A stretch of DNA of 64,000 bases from Phycicoccus sp. CSK15P-2 (GCF_016888005.1 NZ_JAFDVE010000029.1:1-64000), one strand, 5' to 3'. Positions 44,750 to 54,536 are shown, counted from the first letter of the stretch. Numbers and translations are program-made. The notes: a model not told the origin generated them from the sequence alone.

Positions 44750-45715
44750 ATGAGCCCAGACACAGCCCACTCCCCCACGTCCGTGGACGTCCTCGTCGTC
44801 GGCGGCGGCGCCGCAGGTCTGTCCGCCGCGACGCTCCTCGCCCGGTCCTGCCGCGACGTCGTCGTCCTCGACTCCGGCAGCCCGCGCAACGCCCCCGCCG
44901 ACGGGGTACACGCGTTCCTCGGCCACGACGGGGTGCCGCCCACGGAGCTCCTGGCACGCGGCCGGGCAGAGCTGGAGTCGTACGGTGGGCGGGTCGTCCC
45001 CGGTGCGGCTCGGGGCGCCCGACGCACCGAGGACCGGGTCGTCGTGCGCGACGGGACGGGGACCGAGTGGGCCGCCCGACACGTGGTCCTCGCGTCAGGT
45101 GCGGTCGACCGGCTGCCCGACGTCCCGGGCCTGCACCGCCACTGGGGGCGCACGGTCGTCCACTGCCCCTACTGCCACGGATGGGAGGTGCGGGACTCCC
45201 GTGTCGTCGTCCTCGCCACGACGCCGATGGCCCTGCACCAGACGAGCCTCTTCGGCAACCTCACCGACCGGCTGACGGTCCTCGCCCACGACCCCGCCCT
45301 CCTCGACGGAGCGGCGCGCGACCGGCTGGAGCGGTTGGGTGTCGAGGTCGTCGACGGGCCGGCGACCGGTGTCGTCGAGTGTGACGGTGTCCTCAGCGGC
45401 ATCGAGACCGCCCGGGGGGTCGTGCAGGCGGACGCCGTCGCGGTGCAGAGCTTCGTCGAGCCGCAGTCCGCTCTCCTCGAGGACCTCGGGCTGGAGCCGG
45501 TGGACGTCGAGGCGGGCGGGACGGTGGTCGCACGACAGGTGCCGGCCGACCCCACGGGCCGCACCGACGTGCCGCGGGTGTGGGTGGCCGGCAACGTCGC
45601 ACAGGCGATGACCCAGGTCGTCGCCGCGGCAGCCGCGGGGACGATGACCGGGGCGGTGGTCAACGCCGACCTCGTGGCGGAGGACGAGGAGGCACGGCTC
45701 GCCCGCCCGGCGTGA
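44750..45715 (+). CDS. Thioredoxin-reductase-like flavoprotein with CPYC
   Basis: 321 residues. FAD loop VLVVGGGAAGLSAATLL at 14-30 and redox pair C139/C142 in HCPYCHGWE as in thioredoxin reductase. The NADPH-binding segment that follows reads RVVVLATTPMALHQ, without the normal GxGxxA/G, so use of NADPH is doubtful. The fold also includes dithiol oxidases (GliT/HlmI type) that use oxygen. Substrate unknown; probably controlled by the divergent XRE-cupin gene. Confidence 0.85.
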   Translation: MSPDTAHSPTSVDVLVVGGGAAGLSAATLLARSCRDVVVLDSGSPRNAPADGVHAFLGHDGVPPTELLARGRAELESYGGRVVPGAARGARRTEDRVVVRDGTGTEWAARHVVLASGAVDRLPDVPGLHRHWGRTVVHCPYCHGWEVRDSRVVVLATTPMALHQTSLFGNLTDRLTVLAHDPALLDGAARDRLERLGVEVVDGPATGVVECDGVLSGIETARGVVQADAVAVQSFVEPQSALLEDLGLEPVDVEAGGTVVARQVPADPTGRTDVPRVWVAGNVAQAMTQVVAAAAAGTMTGAVVNADLVAEDEEARLARPA

Positions 45716-45719
45716 CGTC

Positions 45720-46295
45720 TCAGCGGTGGGCGTCGGCCGCCGCCTGGACCGCGGCGTGGAACCGCTGCCAGTGCTCGGCGTCGCCGACGGCGTCGTGGTC
45801 GCGACCCGCCCGGCCGTCGACGAGCTCGCGCAGGATCTCGGCGTGCCCCGCGTGCTGCGCGGTCTCGCAGGTGACACGGACCACGAGGTGCCCGAAGGTC
45901 GTCCTGCCCCGGTCCTCGGGCCACCAGACCGGCTCGGCCGGATGGTCGAGCGGCAGCTCGGCGAGGCTGGCGTCGGACAGCGACCAGGCCTCGCGGTACA
46001 GGCCGACGACCCACTCGCGGGACTCGTCGGCGCGCGCGTACATGTCGCCGCCCTCCCAGATCGAGCCGTCCTCGTCCCACGGCAGGGTCGGTGCGGGGCG
46101 CCCGACCGCGGCGGACAGGTACCCGACCTCGACTCCCGCGAGGTGCTTGACCAGCCCGAGCACGTTCGTCCCCGTAGGGGTCATCGGGCGGCGTGCGTCG
46201 TACTCGGAGAGGCCGTCGAGGGCGCGCAGCATCGCGTCCCGGCCGTCCTGGAGATAGCGCTGCAGGTCAGCGGTCAGGCCCGCGGGCGGGGTCAC
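45720..46295 (-). CDS. DinB/DUF664 family protein
   Basis: 191 residues. Four-helix DinB-like metal fold with histidines in LGLVKHLAGVEVGY, HLVVRVTCETAQHAGHAEIL, as in mycothiol-dependent enzymes. Specific reaction unknown. GTG start overlaps the Lrp stop (GTGA). Ends 5 bases from the convergent TrxR-like gene. Confidence 0.88.
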   Translation of the reverse strand: MTPPAGLTADLQRYLQDGRDAMLRALDGLSEYDARRPMTPTGTNVLGLVKHLAGVEVGYLSAAVGRPAPTLPWDEDGSIWEGGDMYARADESREWVVGLYREAWSLSDASLAELPLDHPAEPVWWPEDRGRTTFGHLVVRVTCETAQHAGHAEILRELVDGRAGRDHDAVGDAEHWQRFHAAVQAAADAHR

Positions 46296-46714
46296 TCCCA
46301 CGGGGTGGACAGGACGACGGTCGTGCGGGTGGAGACGTGGGCCGCGCCCCGGATCCGGGCGATGAGCTCCTCGAGCTCGGTGGGGTTCGAGACCCTGATC
46401 TTGAGGATGTAGTGCTCGTCCCCCGCGACGGAGTGGCACTCCTCGATCTGCGGGATGTCGCGGAGACGCTGCGGCACGTCGTCGGGAGCAGCCGGGTCGA
46501 GCGGGGTCACCGACATGAAGGCCGTGAGCTCCTGGCCGAGGGCTCGATGGTCCACCTTGACGGTGTACCCCGTGACGACCCCGCGCTCCTCGAGGCGTCG
46601 GACGCGCTGGTGGACGGCCGAGGTCGACATACCGAGGGTGCGGCCGAGGTCGGTGTAGCTCATCCGCCCGTCCTCGGCGAGGAGGTCGACGATGCGCCGG
46701 TCGAGGTCTTCCAC
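46292..46714 (-). CDS. Lrp/AsnC-family regulator
   Basis: 140 residues. N-terminal helix-turn-helix (MSYTDLGRTLGMSTSAVHQR and RRLEERGVVTGY) and a C-terminal RAM domain (CHSVAGDEHYILKIRV). Members sense amino acids. Location 2.7 kb from kamA makes it a candidate regulator of lysine catabolism, but this is inference. GTG 46714 is 6 bases after TAGGGT (46721-46726). Confidence 0.9.
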   Translation of the reverse strand: MEDLDRRIVDLLAEDGRMSYTDLGRTLGMSTSAVHQRVRRLEERGVVTGYTVKVDHRALGQELTAFMSVTPLDPAAPDDVPQRLRDIPQIEECHSVAGDEHYILKIRVSNPTELEELIARIRGAAHVSTRTTVVLSTPWE

Positions 46715-46827
46715 GCCGTCACCCTAGTGCGCAGGGGCCACACCGAGGGGCGGCGGGCCCACGACGCGGGCCGCTGGTGTGTGACCGACCACCCTGCCGT
46801 CGCCCCACACGACGACCCGAGCAGTGG

Positions 46828-47583
46828 TCAGTGGGAGCCGTTCCGGGCTCGGGCCCCCCGGGCGGCCCGGAGGACCGAACGCCGTACGCCGACGGGCACC
46901 GTACGCCGGACGAGGCCGCGCATCGCACCCGGAGCCGATCCACTCGGCGACACCGGCTTGCGGGCGAAACCCCAGGTACGCACCTCGTGGCACTCCTCGT
47001 AGCCGCCGCCCTCGGCGAGCAGCCGGAAGACCAGACGTACCTGCCCAGTGTCTCGCTCCTCCGGGCTCAGCCGCTTGACCCAGGGCTTGTCCCGCATCGA
47101 GGCGCTGCCCCCGAGGGTCCAGTCCAGGTCGTCGAAAACCACCCAGCCCCCGGGGACGAGGAGGCGGTCGGCGAGGTGGAAGGCGAACCCAGTCGTGTCC
47201 CACGTGTGGCCGCCGTCGATGTACACGAGGTCGAACCGCGGTGTGGGGTCGTCCCGGATGAGCTTCATCATCTCCCATGTGAAGCTCGTGTGGGCCATGA
47301 CCGGCGTGATCCGGTCCCCCATCCCGGTGCGGCGTCCCAGCTCCCAGATATTGGGATCGCGGCGCTCGGCGTCGGTGCGGTCGATCGTCAGGACGTGGCC
47401 GTTCTTCGGGTCGACCTCCTCTACCGCTGCCGCGAGGTAGCAGGACGACTTGCCGTGGGCGAAGCCCAGCTCCAGCACCCGGGAGAGCCGCTTGCGCAGG
47501 ACGAAGTCGTACATGACCTTCGCCTGGCCGGTCGTCATGAAGCGCGTGCCGGCCAAGGCCTTGTCGATGGTCGCGAAGTCCAC
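46828..47583 (-). CDS. Class I SAM-dependent methyltransferase
   Basis: 251 residues. SAM-binding VLELGFAHGKSSCYLA near residue 38, acidic VLTIDR, and FDLVYIDGGHTWDTTGF. Resembles methyltransferases annotated as Methyltransf_24, substrate unknown. A basic C-terminal tail follows. GTG 47583 preceded by ggaggg; longer upstream frames overlap the exonuclease gene. Divergent from the exonuclease. Confidence 0.8.
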   Translation of the reverse strand: MDFATIDKALAGTRFMTTGQAKVMYDFVLRKRLSRVLELGFAHGKSSCYLAAAVEEVDPKNGHVLTIDRTDAERRDPNIWELGRRTGMGDRITPVMAHTSFTWEMMKLIRDDPTPRFDLVYIDGGHTWDTTGFAFHLADRLLVPGGWVVFDDLDWTLGGSASMRDKPWVKRLSPEERDTGQVRLVFRLLAEGGGYEECHEVRTWGFARKPVSPSGSAPGAMRGLVRRTVPVGVRRSVLRAARGARARNGSH

Positions 47584-47679
47584 TGTTCCCTCCGGTGATC
47601 GAAGAACGAGCCAACCACACCTGCGGCGCTGGACGCCACTTCGGTGAGCGGCGGGCTCCCTCACGCCTACGCTCGACCC

Positions 47680-48624
47680 ATGCCGTTGGACCCGGGTCGA
47701 CCACCGAAGCTGCTCCTCCTCGACTCCGCCTCGCTGTACTTCCGGGCGTTCTACGGAGTGCCGGACCAGCGCAAGGACACCTCCGAGACGCCGACCAACG
47801 CGCTGCGTGGCTTCCTCGACATGGTCGCCACGCTCGTCGGCCGGTACTCCCCCAGCCACCTCGTGGCCTGCTGGGACGACGACTGGCGGCCCCGGTGGCG
47901 GGTCGAGCTCGTCCCGACGTACAAGACACACCGGCTCACTCAGGGCTCCGAGACCGCCGAGGAGAGCCCGGACGACCTCACCCCCCAGGTGCCGCTCATC
48001 CGCGACGCCCTCGCCGCCGTCGGCATCGCCCGTCTCGGGGTGCCGGAGTGCGAGGCGGACGACGTCATCGGCACCCTCGCCACGCGCCACCACGGTGTCA
48101 TGCCCGTCGATATCGTGACCGGCGACCGCGACCTCCTCCAGCTCGTCGACGACGACCACCACGTCCGGGTGCTCTACACGGGCAAGGGCGGGGTGCGCGA
48201 GCCGGACGTCTTCACCGCCGCGGCGCTCCGGGAGAGGTACGGCGTGCCGAGCGGCGACGCCTACCTCGACATGTCCGTCCTGCGTGGCGACACGAGCGAC
48301 GGCCTGCCGGGCGTCAAGGGCATCGGCGACAAGACGGCGGCGGCCCTGGTCGCCGAGTACGGCTCGCTCACAGGCCTGCGCGAGGCGCTGGCGGCCGGCG
48401 ACCCAGCCATCAAGGGCGCCCGGCGGACCAACCTCGAGGCGGCGTCCGACTACCTCGACGTCGCGCCACAGGTGGTCCGGGTGGTGCGGGACGCGCCCGT
48501 CGCGGACGTCGGTCTCGCGCTCCCCGAGGAGGTCGCCGACCGGCTGGCACTCGACGAGCTCGCGGCGCGCCTCGGGGTCGAGAACCCCGTCGGTCGCCTG
48601 CTCACGGCCCTCGGTCTGGCGTGA
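47680..48624 (+). CDS. 5'-3' exonuclease (PolA N-terminal domain-like)
   Basis: 314 residues. FEN/5'-nuclease motifs: LLLLDSASLYFRAFYG, LVACWDDDWRPRWR, CEADDVIGTLA, VTGDRDLLQLVD and DTSDGLPGVKGIGDKTAAAL. The acidic residues bind metal and the GIGDKTA helix-hairpin-helix holds DNA. Counterpart of Rv2090, likewise near helY. ATG 47680 chosen; TACGCT (47668-47673) is 6 bases upstream. Confidence 0.9.
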   Translation: MPLDPGRPPKLLLLDSASLYFRAFYGVPDQRKDTSETPTNALRGFLDMVATLVGRYSPSHLVACWDDDWRPRWRVELVPTYKTHRLTQGSETAEESPDDLTPQVPLIRDALAAVGIARLGVPECEADDVIGTLATRHHGVMPVDIVTGDRDLLQLVDDDHHVRVLYTGKGGVREPDVFTAAALRERYGVPSGDAYLDMSVLRGDTSDGLPGVKGIGDKTAAALVAEYGSLTGLREALAAGDPAIKGARRTNLEAASDYLDVAPQVVRVVRDAPVADVGLALPEEVADRLALDELAARLGVENPVGRLLTALGLA

Positions 48625-48772
48625 CCTGACCGGCGGACCGCGCAGGGCGGCAGAGCCGTGACGAGCGGGAGACACCGAGCCCACAGCCGGCACCCGGGCC
48701 AGGCACGTCAGGGAGGCCAGGGCTCGGCTCGATGTATCCCGCCCGTCGACTCCACCGCCCGCCCGGCGTGCG

Positions 48773-49315
48773 TCAGCCCCGGTCGCAGTCGGCCGGGTCC
48801 GGGCACTCGGTGACGACCAGGCCGTCCGGCCCCTCGACGACCTGGACGGACAGCGTCCCCAGGGCCTCGGGGCGCCCTGACGCGTCGGTCTCCGGGCTGG
48901 CGAGGACGACGTCCAGGCTTCCGGCCGTGGTGGCCCGCGCGGTGACGGGCGCGACGAGGTCGGTACTTCGCCACCACCGGATGCCGGTTCCGCGCGGCAC
49001 CTCCACCCCGCCGCGGCCCGTGACGCTGACGAGCACCGGCTCGGCGTCGGCAGGGACGTCCGGGACGGCCCGGACGCACAGGACGGCCTCGACCCGTCCG
49101 TCGTGCACGAGCCGCTTCCGGTCACGGACGGCCAGCGCGGCGTCCCAGGCCAGGGCGGGGTCCGGCGCAGGTCTGGTGCGGAGGCACTCGGTGGCGTTAG
49201 TCGGTGGCCAGGTCTCGGGCCGCTGCGGGCGCTCCGGGCCCGGGAGGTCCGTGCATCCGGGGAGGACGCACACGACGGCCGCCGCCGCCAGGCCCCGGGC
49301 ACCGTGGCCGGCCAC
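48773..49315 (-). CDS. Putative lipoprotein, unknown function
   Basis: 180 residues. Signal ending in a lipobox, AAVVCVLPGC (Cys near residue 21), so probably a diacylglyceryl-anchored outer-surface protein. The rest (WPPTNATECLRTRP, TAGSLDVVLASPETDASGR) has no recognised family. GTG 49315 is 8 bases after the helY stop on the same strand, so likely cotranscribed; in M. tuberculosis a membrane protein occupies this place. Confidence 0.65.
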   Translation of the reverse strand: MAGHGARGLAAAAVVCVLPGCTDLPGPERPQRPETWPPTNATECLRTRPAPDPALAWDAALAVRDRKRLVHDGRVEAVLCVRAVPDVPADAEPVLVSVTGRGGVEVPRGTGIRWWRSTDLVAPVTARATTAGSLDVVLASPETDASGRPEALGTLSVQVVEGPDGLVVTECPDPADCDRG

Positions 49316-49323
49316 GACGCGAG

Positions 49324-52137
49324 TCAGTCCAGCCGGTCGGCCGCGACGACACCACGCATGACCGCGTCGACCGCCGTCCGGGCCGTCCGTCGCAGCACGG
49401 GGTCGCTCGCGGCGTCGCCCACCTGGTCCAGCAGGTCGACGAGCTGTTTGCACCGCCGGACGAAGTCGCCCGCCGCCATGTCCTGGCCGCGCAGCACGTC
49501 GTCGAGCCGGCCACCGGACGCCCAGCGGTGCACCATCCAGGCCATCCCGCCGTCCGGCATCGAGGTGGTCGGGAGGTCGTGCTCGGTCTCGAGGTCCTCG
49601 ATGTGCGACCACAGCCGGTCCATCTCCCGCACCGCGTCGGCGACGTCGTCCGTCGGCATCCGCGGCGACACGTCCGCCTCCTCGTGGCGCGGCTCGTGCA
49701 CCAGGGCCGAGACGGCCGCCGCGAGCCCCGGTGCGTCGAGGCGCTTCCACACGTCGTGTCGCAGGCACTCGGCGGCCAGCAGGTCCTTCTCCGTGTACAG
49801 CCGCCGGAGCCGCTCGCCCCGTTCGGTGACGACCGCGCCGCGATCCTCGAGGTAGCCCAGCGACTCGAGGGCGTCGCAGATCCGGTCGAAGGTACGGGCG
49901 ACGGTGTTCGTGCGCCCCTCGACACGGCGCTGCAGGCCGGTGGTCTCGCGCTTCAGGCGCCACCAGCGCTCAGCCCAGCGGGCGTGGTCCTCGCGCTCCG
50001 GACACTCGTGGCAGGGATGCTCGCGCAGCTGATGGCGCAGGTGCGTCACCAGGTCGGTGTCGGCGCCGGACCCGGCGTCACGACGGCGGCGCGACGGCGC
50101 GTCCTCGATCCCCCGGGGTGTGGCGATCCGCAGCGACGTCGCGAGGTCGCGCCGTGCCTTCGGGGACTTGGGGTTGAAGTGCGAGGGCACCTTCACGGTC
50201 GCCATCGCCTCCACCGGCTCCGGGACGTCGACGAGGGTCAGCCGCCGGAACTGCTTGTCCTCCGTGACGACACCGGGACCCGTCGGCGCTCCCTTGGCCG
50301 TCCGGGCCGGCTGCACGACCACGGCCCACCCCGCGCGACGGCCGGCGGGGATCTTGATGACGTCGCCGACGCGCAGCCTCTCCATCGAGACCGCGGCCTC
50401 GGCGCGACGGGACGCGGCGCGGGCCTTGCGGCCGTCCTTCTCGGCGTCGGCGAGCTCACGGCGGATCCGGGCGTACTCGCGGAAGTCGCCGTGGTCGCAG
50501 TGCATCGCCTCGGCGTACCCGGCGAGACCCTCCTCGTTCTTGCGCAGCTGGGTCGCGATGCCGACGACGGCGCGGTCGGCCTGGAACTGCGCGAACGAGG
50601 TCTCGAGCACCTCGCGCGCGACCTCGCGTCCCACCTGGGACACGAGGTTGACCGCCATGTTGTAGGTCGGACGGAAGCTGGACCTCAGCGGGTAGGTACG
50701 GGTCGAGGCGAGACCGCCGACGGCCATGGGGTCCATGCCGCGGGTCCACTGGACCACCGCGTGCCCCTCGACGTCGATGCCCCGCCGCCCCGCGCGGCCG
50801 GTCAGCTGGGTGTACTCGGCGGGCGTGATGTCGACGTGTGCCTCGCCGTTGTACTTGACGAGCTTCTCGAGGACGACCGTGCGGGCCGGCATGTTGATGC
50901 CCAGTGCCAGCGTCTCGGTGGCGAAAACGGCCCGGATCCGCCCCTCGGTGAAGAGCGCCTCGACGATCTCGCGGAACAGCGGCAGCATCCCCGCGTGGTG
51001 CGCGGCGAAGCCGCGGGTCAGGCCCTCGACGAAGTCCCAGTAGCCCAGGACGCCCAGGTCCTCGTCCGCGAGGGACTCGACGCGGTCCTCGACGTACCGG
51101 CGGATGCGGTCGGCGTCGCGCTCCGGCACGAGCCGGGTGCCGGCGGAGAGGAGCTGCCCCACGGCGGCCTCGCAGCCCACCCGGCTGAAGATGAACGTGA
51201 TGGCGGGCAGCAGGCCCTCGCGGTCGAGGTCCTCCACGACCTCGGCACGGGTGGCGCCGCCGCCCGGACGGCCGCCCCGGGCGAAACCTCGTCCACCCGG
51301 GCCGCCCCCGGGGCCCCGCGGCGGGGTGTGGTCGCGCTTGCCCTTGCCGGCACGCTTGCCCATCCGGTCCCGGCCGCCGAGGCGCCGCGCGTCCTCGACG
51401 TACCGGCCACGCTGCTCGGCACCGCGGATGGCGTGCAGGAGGTCGGGGTTCACCCGGTTGCCGGCGAAGAGGTCGAACATCGTCGTGCCGACCATCATGT
51501 GCTGGAACAGCGGGACGGGCCGGTGCTCGGACACCACGACCGCGTGGTTGCCCCGGACCTCGGCCAGCCAGTCGCCGAACTCCTCGGCGTTGCTCACCGT
51601 CGCCGAGAGCGACACGACCTGCACTGACTCGGGCAGGTGGATGATGACCTCCTCCCACACCGCGCCGCGGAACCGGTCGGCGAGGTAGTGCACCTCGTCC
51701 ATGACGACGAACCCGAGCCCGGTCAGGGTCGAGGAGCCCGCGTACATCATGTTGCGCAGCACCTCGGTCGTCATGACGACGACCGGCGCCTCGCCGTTGA
51801 CCGACGAGTCGCCGGTGAGCAGCCCGACGTTCTCGGCACCGTGGCGGCGCACGAGGTCGTGGTACTTCTGGTTCGACAGCGCCTTGATGGGGGTCGTGTA
51901 GAACGCCTTGCGGCCGGTTGCGAGGGCGAGGTGCACCGCGAACTCGCCGACGATCGTCTTGCCCGCCCCGGTGGGGGCGGCGACGAGCACACCCTGCCCG
52001 GCCTCCACCGCCTCGCAGGCGTCCACCTGGAAGTCGTCGAGCGGGAAGTCGAGACCCGCGACGAAGCGGCCGAGCTCCGAGTGCTCCCTGCGGTTCCGGG
52101 CCTTGGCCGCGGCGTACCGCTCGGCGGGACTGGGCAT
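49324..52137 (-). CDS. helY: DEVH-box RNA helicase HelY (Ski2/Mtr4-like)
   Basis: 937 residues. Walker A APTGAGKT at 54-61, DEVH at 147-150, SAT at 178-180, LALGINMPARTVVLE and QLTGRAGRRGID in the second RecA domain. An insert rich in Gly and Arg (about 254-295) lies between the two. C-terminal region has CHECPEREDH and an rRNA-processing-type helical bundle. Predicted RNA helicase in RNA processing or decay. TAGCCT (52144-52149) is 6 bases before ATG. Same neighbours as Rv2092c. Confidence 0.92.
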   Translation of the reverse strand: MPSPAERYAAAKARNRREHSELGRFVAGLDFPLDDFQVDACEAVEAGQGVLVAAPTGAGKTIVGEFAVHLALATGRKAFYTTPIKALSNQKYHDLVRRHGAENVGLLTGDSSVNGEAPVVVMTTEVLRNMMYAGSSTLTGLGFVVMDEVHYLADRFRGAVWEEVIIHLPESVQVVSLSATVSNAEEFGDWLAEVRGNHAVVVSEHRPVPLFQHMMVGTTMFDLFAGNRVNPDLLHAIRGAEQRGRYVEDARRLGGRDRMGKRAGKGKRDHTPPRGPGGGPGGRGFARGGRPGGGATRAEVVEDLDREGLLPAITFIFSRVGCEAAVGQLLSAGTRLVPERDADRIRRYVEDRVESLADEDLGVLGYWDFVEGLTRGFAAHHAGMLPLFREIVEALFTEGRIRAVFATETLALGINMPARTVVLEKLVKYNGEAHVDITPAEYTQLTGRAGRRGIDVEGHAVVQWTRGMDPMAVGGLASTRTYPLRSSFRPTYNMAVNLVSQVGREVAREVLETSFAQFQADRAVVGIATQLRKNEEGLAGYAEAMHCDHGDFREYARIRRELADAEKDGRKARAASRRAEAAVSMERLRVGDVIKIPAGRRAGWAVVVQPARTAKGAPTGPGVVTEDKQFRRLTLVDVPEPVEAMATVKVPSHFNPKSPKARRDLATSLRIATPRGIEDAPSRRRRDAGSGADTDLVTHLRHQLREHPCHECPEREDHARWAERWWRLKRETTGLQRRVEGRTNTVARTFDRICDALESLGYLEDRGAVVTERGERLRRLYTEKDLLAAECLRHDVWKRLDAPGLAAAVSALVHEPRHEEADVSPRMPTDDVADAVREMDRLWSHIEDLETEHDLPTTSMPDGGMAWMVHRWASGGRLDDVLRGQDMAAGDFVRRCKQLVDLLDQVGDAASDPVLRRTARTAVDAVMRGVVAADRLD

Positions 52138-52158
52138 GGCCTCAGGCTACGTCAGCGC

Positions 52159-53046
52159 TCAGGCCAGGACGGTGAGCACACCCGGCACGGCCTCGAGCGA
52201 GACCGGGAGGGGCGCGTACCGCTCGCCGTCGGCGTACGACACGATGCCCGTGGCCTCGAGCCGGACGCGCGCGGCCCGCCGTACCTCGACGGCCGGATGG
52301 GTCACGTGCTCCCCCCGGAACACCGACGGGAAGACCCGGAGGAACTCCGGCACCGGGATGCGGTGCAGGACGAGGACGTCGAGGAGCCCGTCGTCGAAGC
52401 GGGCGCCCGGAGTCACCCGCATCCCCCCGCCGTAGGACGGGCCGTTCCCGACCGCGACGAGCATCGCGTCGGTCTCCACCCGGTCACCGTCGAGGTCGAG
52501 GACGTACGGGATCGGCCGGAAGACCGGGAGCTCCCGCAGGATCGCGAGGTTGTACCGCATGGCGCCCTTGGGCCAGCTCCAGCCGTTGGCCCGTTCGTTG
52601 ACGACAGCGTCGAACCCCCCGGCGAGAACCCCGACGAACCAGCGCTGCTCCCCCGAGGGCGCGACGTGCCGAGCCGCATCGACCCGGCGGGTGCGCCCCT
52701 CGAGGACTCGCTCGACCGCCTCGGCGGCGTCCTGCACCGGCAGGCCGAGCTCGCGCGCGATGTCGTTGCCGGTGCCGGCCGCGACGATCCCCAGCGGGAC
52801 GTCGGTCCCCGCGACGAGGTTGGCACCGAGATGGACCATCCCGTCGCCACCCACGACGACGAGGGCGTCCACCGACCGGTCGGCGACGGCCGCCCGCCCG
52901 TGCTCGAGCGCTCCCCGCGCGTCCGCGGCCGAGAGGTCGACGACGTCGGCCCCCGCCGCCCGAAGAAGCGTGAGGGCCTCGAGCCCGACGCGCCTGCCGG
53001 TGTTGCGACCCGAGGTGGGGTTGACCAGCACCCCGAGGCGGGTCAC
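52159..53046 (-). CDS. Diacylglycerol kinase-like lipid kinase
   Basis: 295 residues. DAGK catalytic motifs: LVNPTSGRNTGRR, VVVGGDGMVHLG and VAAGTGNDIAREL. Uses ATP to phosphorylate diacylglycerol or a related lipid. GTG start overlaps the tatC stop (GTGA). Confidence 0.9.
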   Translation of the reverse strand: MTRLGVLVNPTSGRNTGRRVGLEALTLLRAAGADVVDLSAADARGALEHGRAAVADRSVDALVVVGGDGMVHLGANLVAGTDVPLGIVAAGTGNDIARELGLPVQDAAEAVERVLEGRTRRVDAARHVAPSGEQRWFVGVLAGGFDAVVNERANGWSWPKGAMRYNLAILRELPVFRPIPYVLDLDGDRVETDAMLVAVGNGPSYGGGMRVTPGARFDDGLLDVLVLHRIPVPEFLRVFPSVFRGEHVTHPAVEVRRAARVRLEATGIVSYADGERYAPLPVSLEAVPGVLTVLA

Positions 53047-53855
53047 AGCTCGGAGGCCTCGGTGTCGTCGACGTCGAGCCAGTCGGGACGGTTCGCAGCC
53101 CGCCGCCTGTCGAGGATCCGGCACACGAACCAGGCGCCGAAGTAGAGCAGCGTCAGCGGGAGGGCGAAGACGAACATCGTGAAGGGGTCGGCGGTGGGGG
53201 TCGCGACCGCCGCGAACACGAAGATCAGGACGACGGCCACCCGCCAGCCCTTGATGAGCCGGCTCGCAGGCATCGCCCCGATGACGTTGAGCCCGACGAG
53301 GAAGACCGGGAAGAGGAAGCCCAGACCGAAGACGAGGATGAACCGCGTGACGAACGACAGGTACATCGAGACCTGCTGGATGTTCGAGGTCCCCTCCGGC
53401 GAGAGCCCGTAGAGGATCGACAGGCTCTGCGGGAGGATCAGGTACGCGAGCAGCACGCCGGTGAGGAACAGCGGAACGGTCGCGACGAAGAAGGCCAGGG
53501 AGATGCGCTTCTCCTTGCGGGTGAGCCCCGGCAGGACGAACGCCCACACCTGGTACAGCCAGACCGGGCTCGACGCGATGACGCCGACGAAGATCGACAG
53601 GCTGATCAAGTTGGAGAGTGCGGACGTCGCCTCCGCGAAGTTCAGGCTGATGTCGTTCTCGGGATGCAGGTCCGCGTAGGTCTGGAAGGGGGCCTTGAGG
53701 AACTGGAAGATCCTGTCGTAGAAGAACCCGGCGACGATGGCGCCGGTGACGACGGCCGCAGCCGACACGAAGAGACGCCGACGGAACTCCTTGAGGTGTT
53801 CCGTCAGCGTCATCCGGCCCTCGGGGTCCCGAGGGCTCCGTCGAGCGCGAGCCAT
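53043..53855 (-). CDS. tatC: Twin-arginine translocase subunit TatC
   Basis: 270 residues, six membrane helices. The family signature begins TEHLKEFRRRLFVSAAAV and continues SIFVGVIASSPVWLYQVWAF and VATPTADPFTM. TatC recognises twin-arginine signal peptides. Twenty bases separate it from tatA on the same strand, and it overlaps the kinase gene downstream. Confidence 0.95.
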   Translation of the reverse strand: MARARRSPRDPEGRMTLTEHLKEFRRRLFVSAAAVVTGAIVAGFFYDRIFQFLKAPFQTYADLHPENDISLNFAEATSALSNLISLSIFVGVIASSPVWLYQVWAFVLPGLTRKEKRISLAFFVATVPLFLTGVLLAYLILPQSLSILYGLSPEGTSNIQQVSMYLSFVTRFILVFGLGFLFPVFLVGLNVIGAMPASRLIKGWRVAVVLIFVFAAVATPTADPFTMFVFALPLTLLYFGAWFVCRILDRRRAANRPDWLDVDDTEASEL

Positions 53856-53874
53856 CCAGCCGGTCAGCGAGCGG

Positions 53875-54180
53875 TCAGGCCACCGGGCCGGACTGGTTGT
53901 CCGTGCGCGGTGACTTCTCGCGGACCGCGTTGCCGGACTCGTCCGGGGTCACGACGTTGTCGACCGAGCGGTCCGAGCTGATCGTGTCGCCCTTCACGGT
54001 CTCGGAGGAGGCCGTGGACTTGCCCGCCTCGTGCTCCTTCTTCATCTCGTCGACCTCGGACTTGAACACGCGGGCCGAGCGCCCGAGGCTGCGCGCGGCG
54101 TCCGGCAGCCGCTTCCAGCCGAAGATGAGAATGATCAGCACCGCGATGATGATGATCTCGGTGGGTCCGATCCTGCCCAT
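53875..54180 (-). CDS. tatA: Sec-independent translocase protein TatA
   Basis: 101 residues. One membrane helix ([18 protein letters not shown]), the [20 protein letters not shown] amphipathic segment, and a charged soluble tail. TatA forms the channel for folded proteins and acts with TatC next to it. Confidence 0.93.
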   Translation of the reverse strand: MGRIGPTEIIIIAVLIILIFGWKRLPDAARSLGRSARVFKSEVDEMKKEHEAGKSTASSETVKGDTISSDRSVDNVVTPDESGNAVREKSPRTDNQSGPVA

Positions 54181-54215
54181 GTGGGTCCATCCCCTTCGAA
54201 GAAGTCCGGTCGTCG

Positions 54216-54533
54216 TCAGTCTACGCGGGCCCAGGCGGGCATCCGGCGCGCCCTGCGCTCGGAGCGTTCGGCGCGCTGTGCCGCCCGTCGCCGTTCATGG
54301 TCCGCCCTCAGTCTGTGCGGGTCCTGCGTGACGGCTGTGGGCGGGGTGTCCTCCGTGGTGTCCTGCCGGTCCACGGCGGCGGAGAGCTCGGCGAGGGCTT
54401 GCTCGGCGCGGCCGACCTCCCGGCCGAGGGACCGCACGGAGCCCCACAGGGCGCGTGACCGCCACCACACCAGGGCCGCGCCTCCGGTGAGGAGAACGGC
54501 CCAGAGCAGCAGCCAGACCCACCACGGCAGCAC
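54216..54533 (-). CDS. Small membrane protein, unknown function
   Basis: 105 residues. One N-terminal membrane helix ([21 protein letters not shown]), then a predicted coiled coil and a strongly basic tail ([17 protein letters not shown]). No family recognised. GTG 54533 is three bases after the pafC stop; 35 bases before tatA. Confidence 0.65.
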   Translation of the reverse strand: MLPWWVWLLLWAVLLTGGAALVWWRSRALWGSVRSLGREVGRAEQALAELSAAVDRQDTTEDTPPTAVTQDPHRLRADHERRRAAQRAERSERRARRMPAWARVD

Positions 54534-54536
54534 GGG

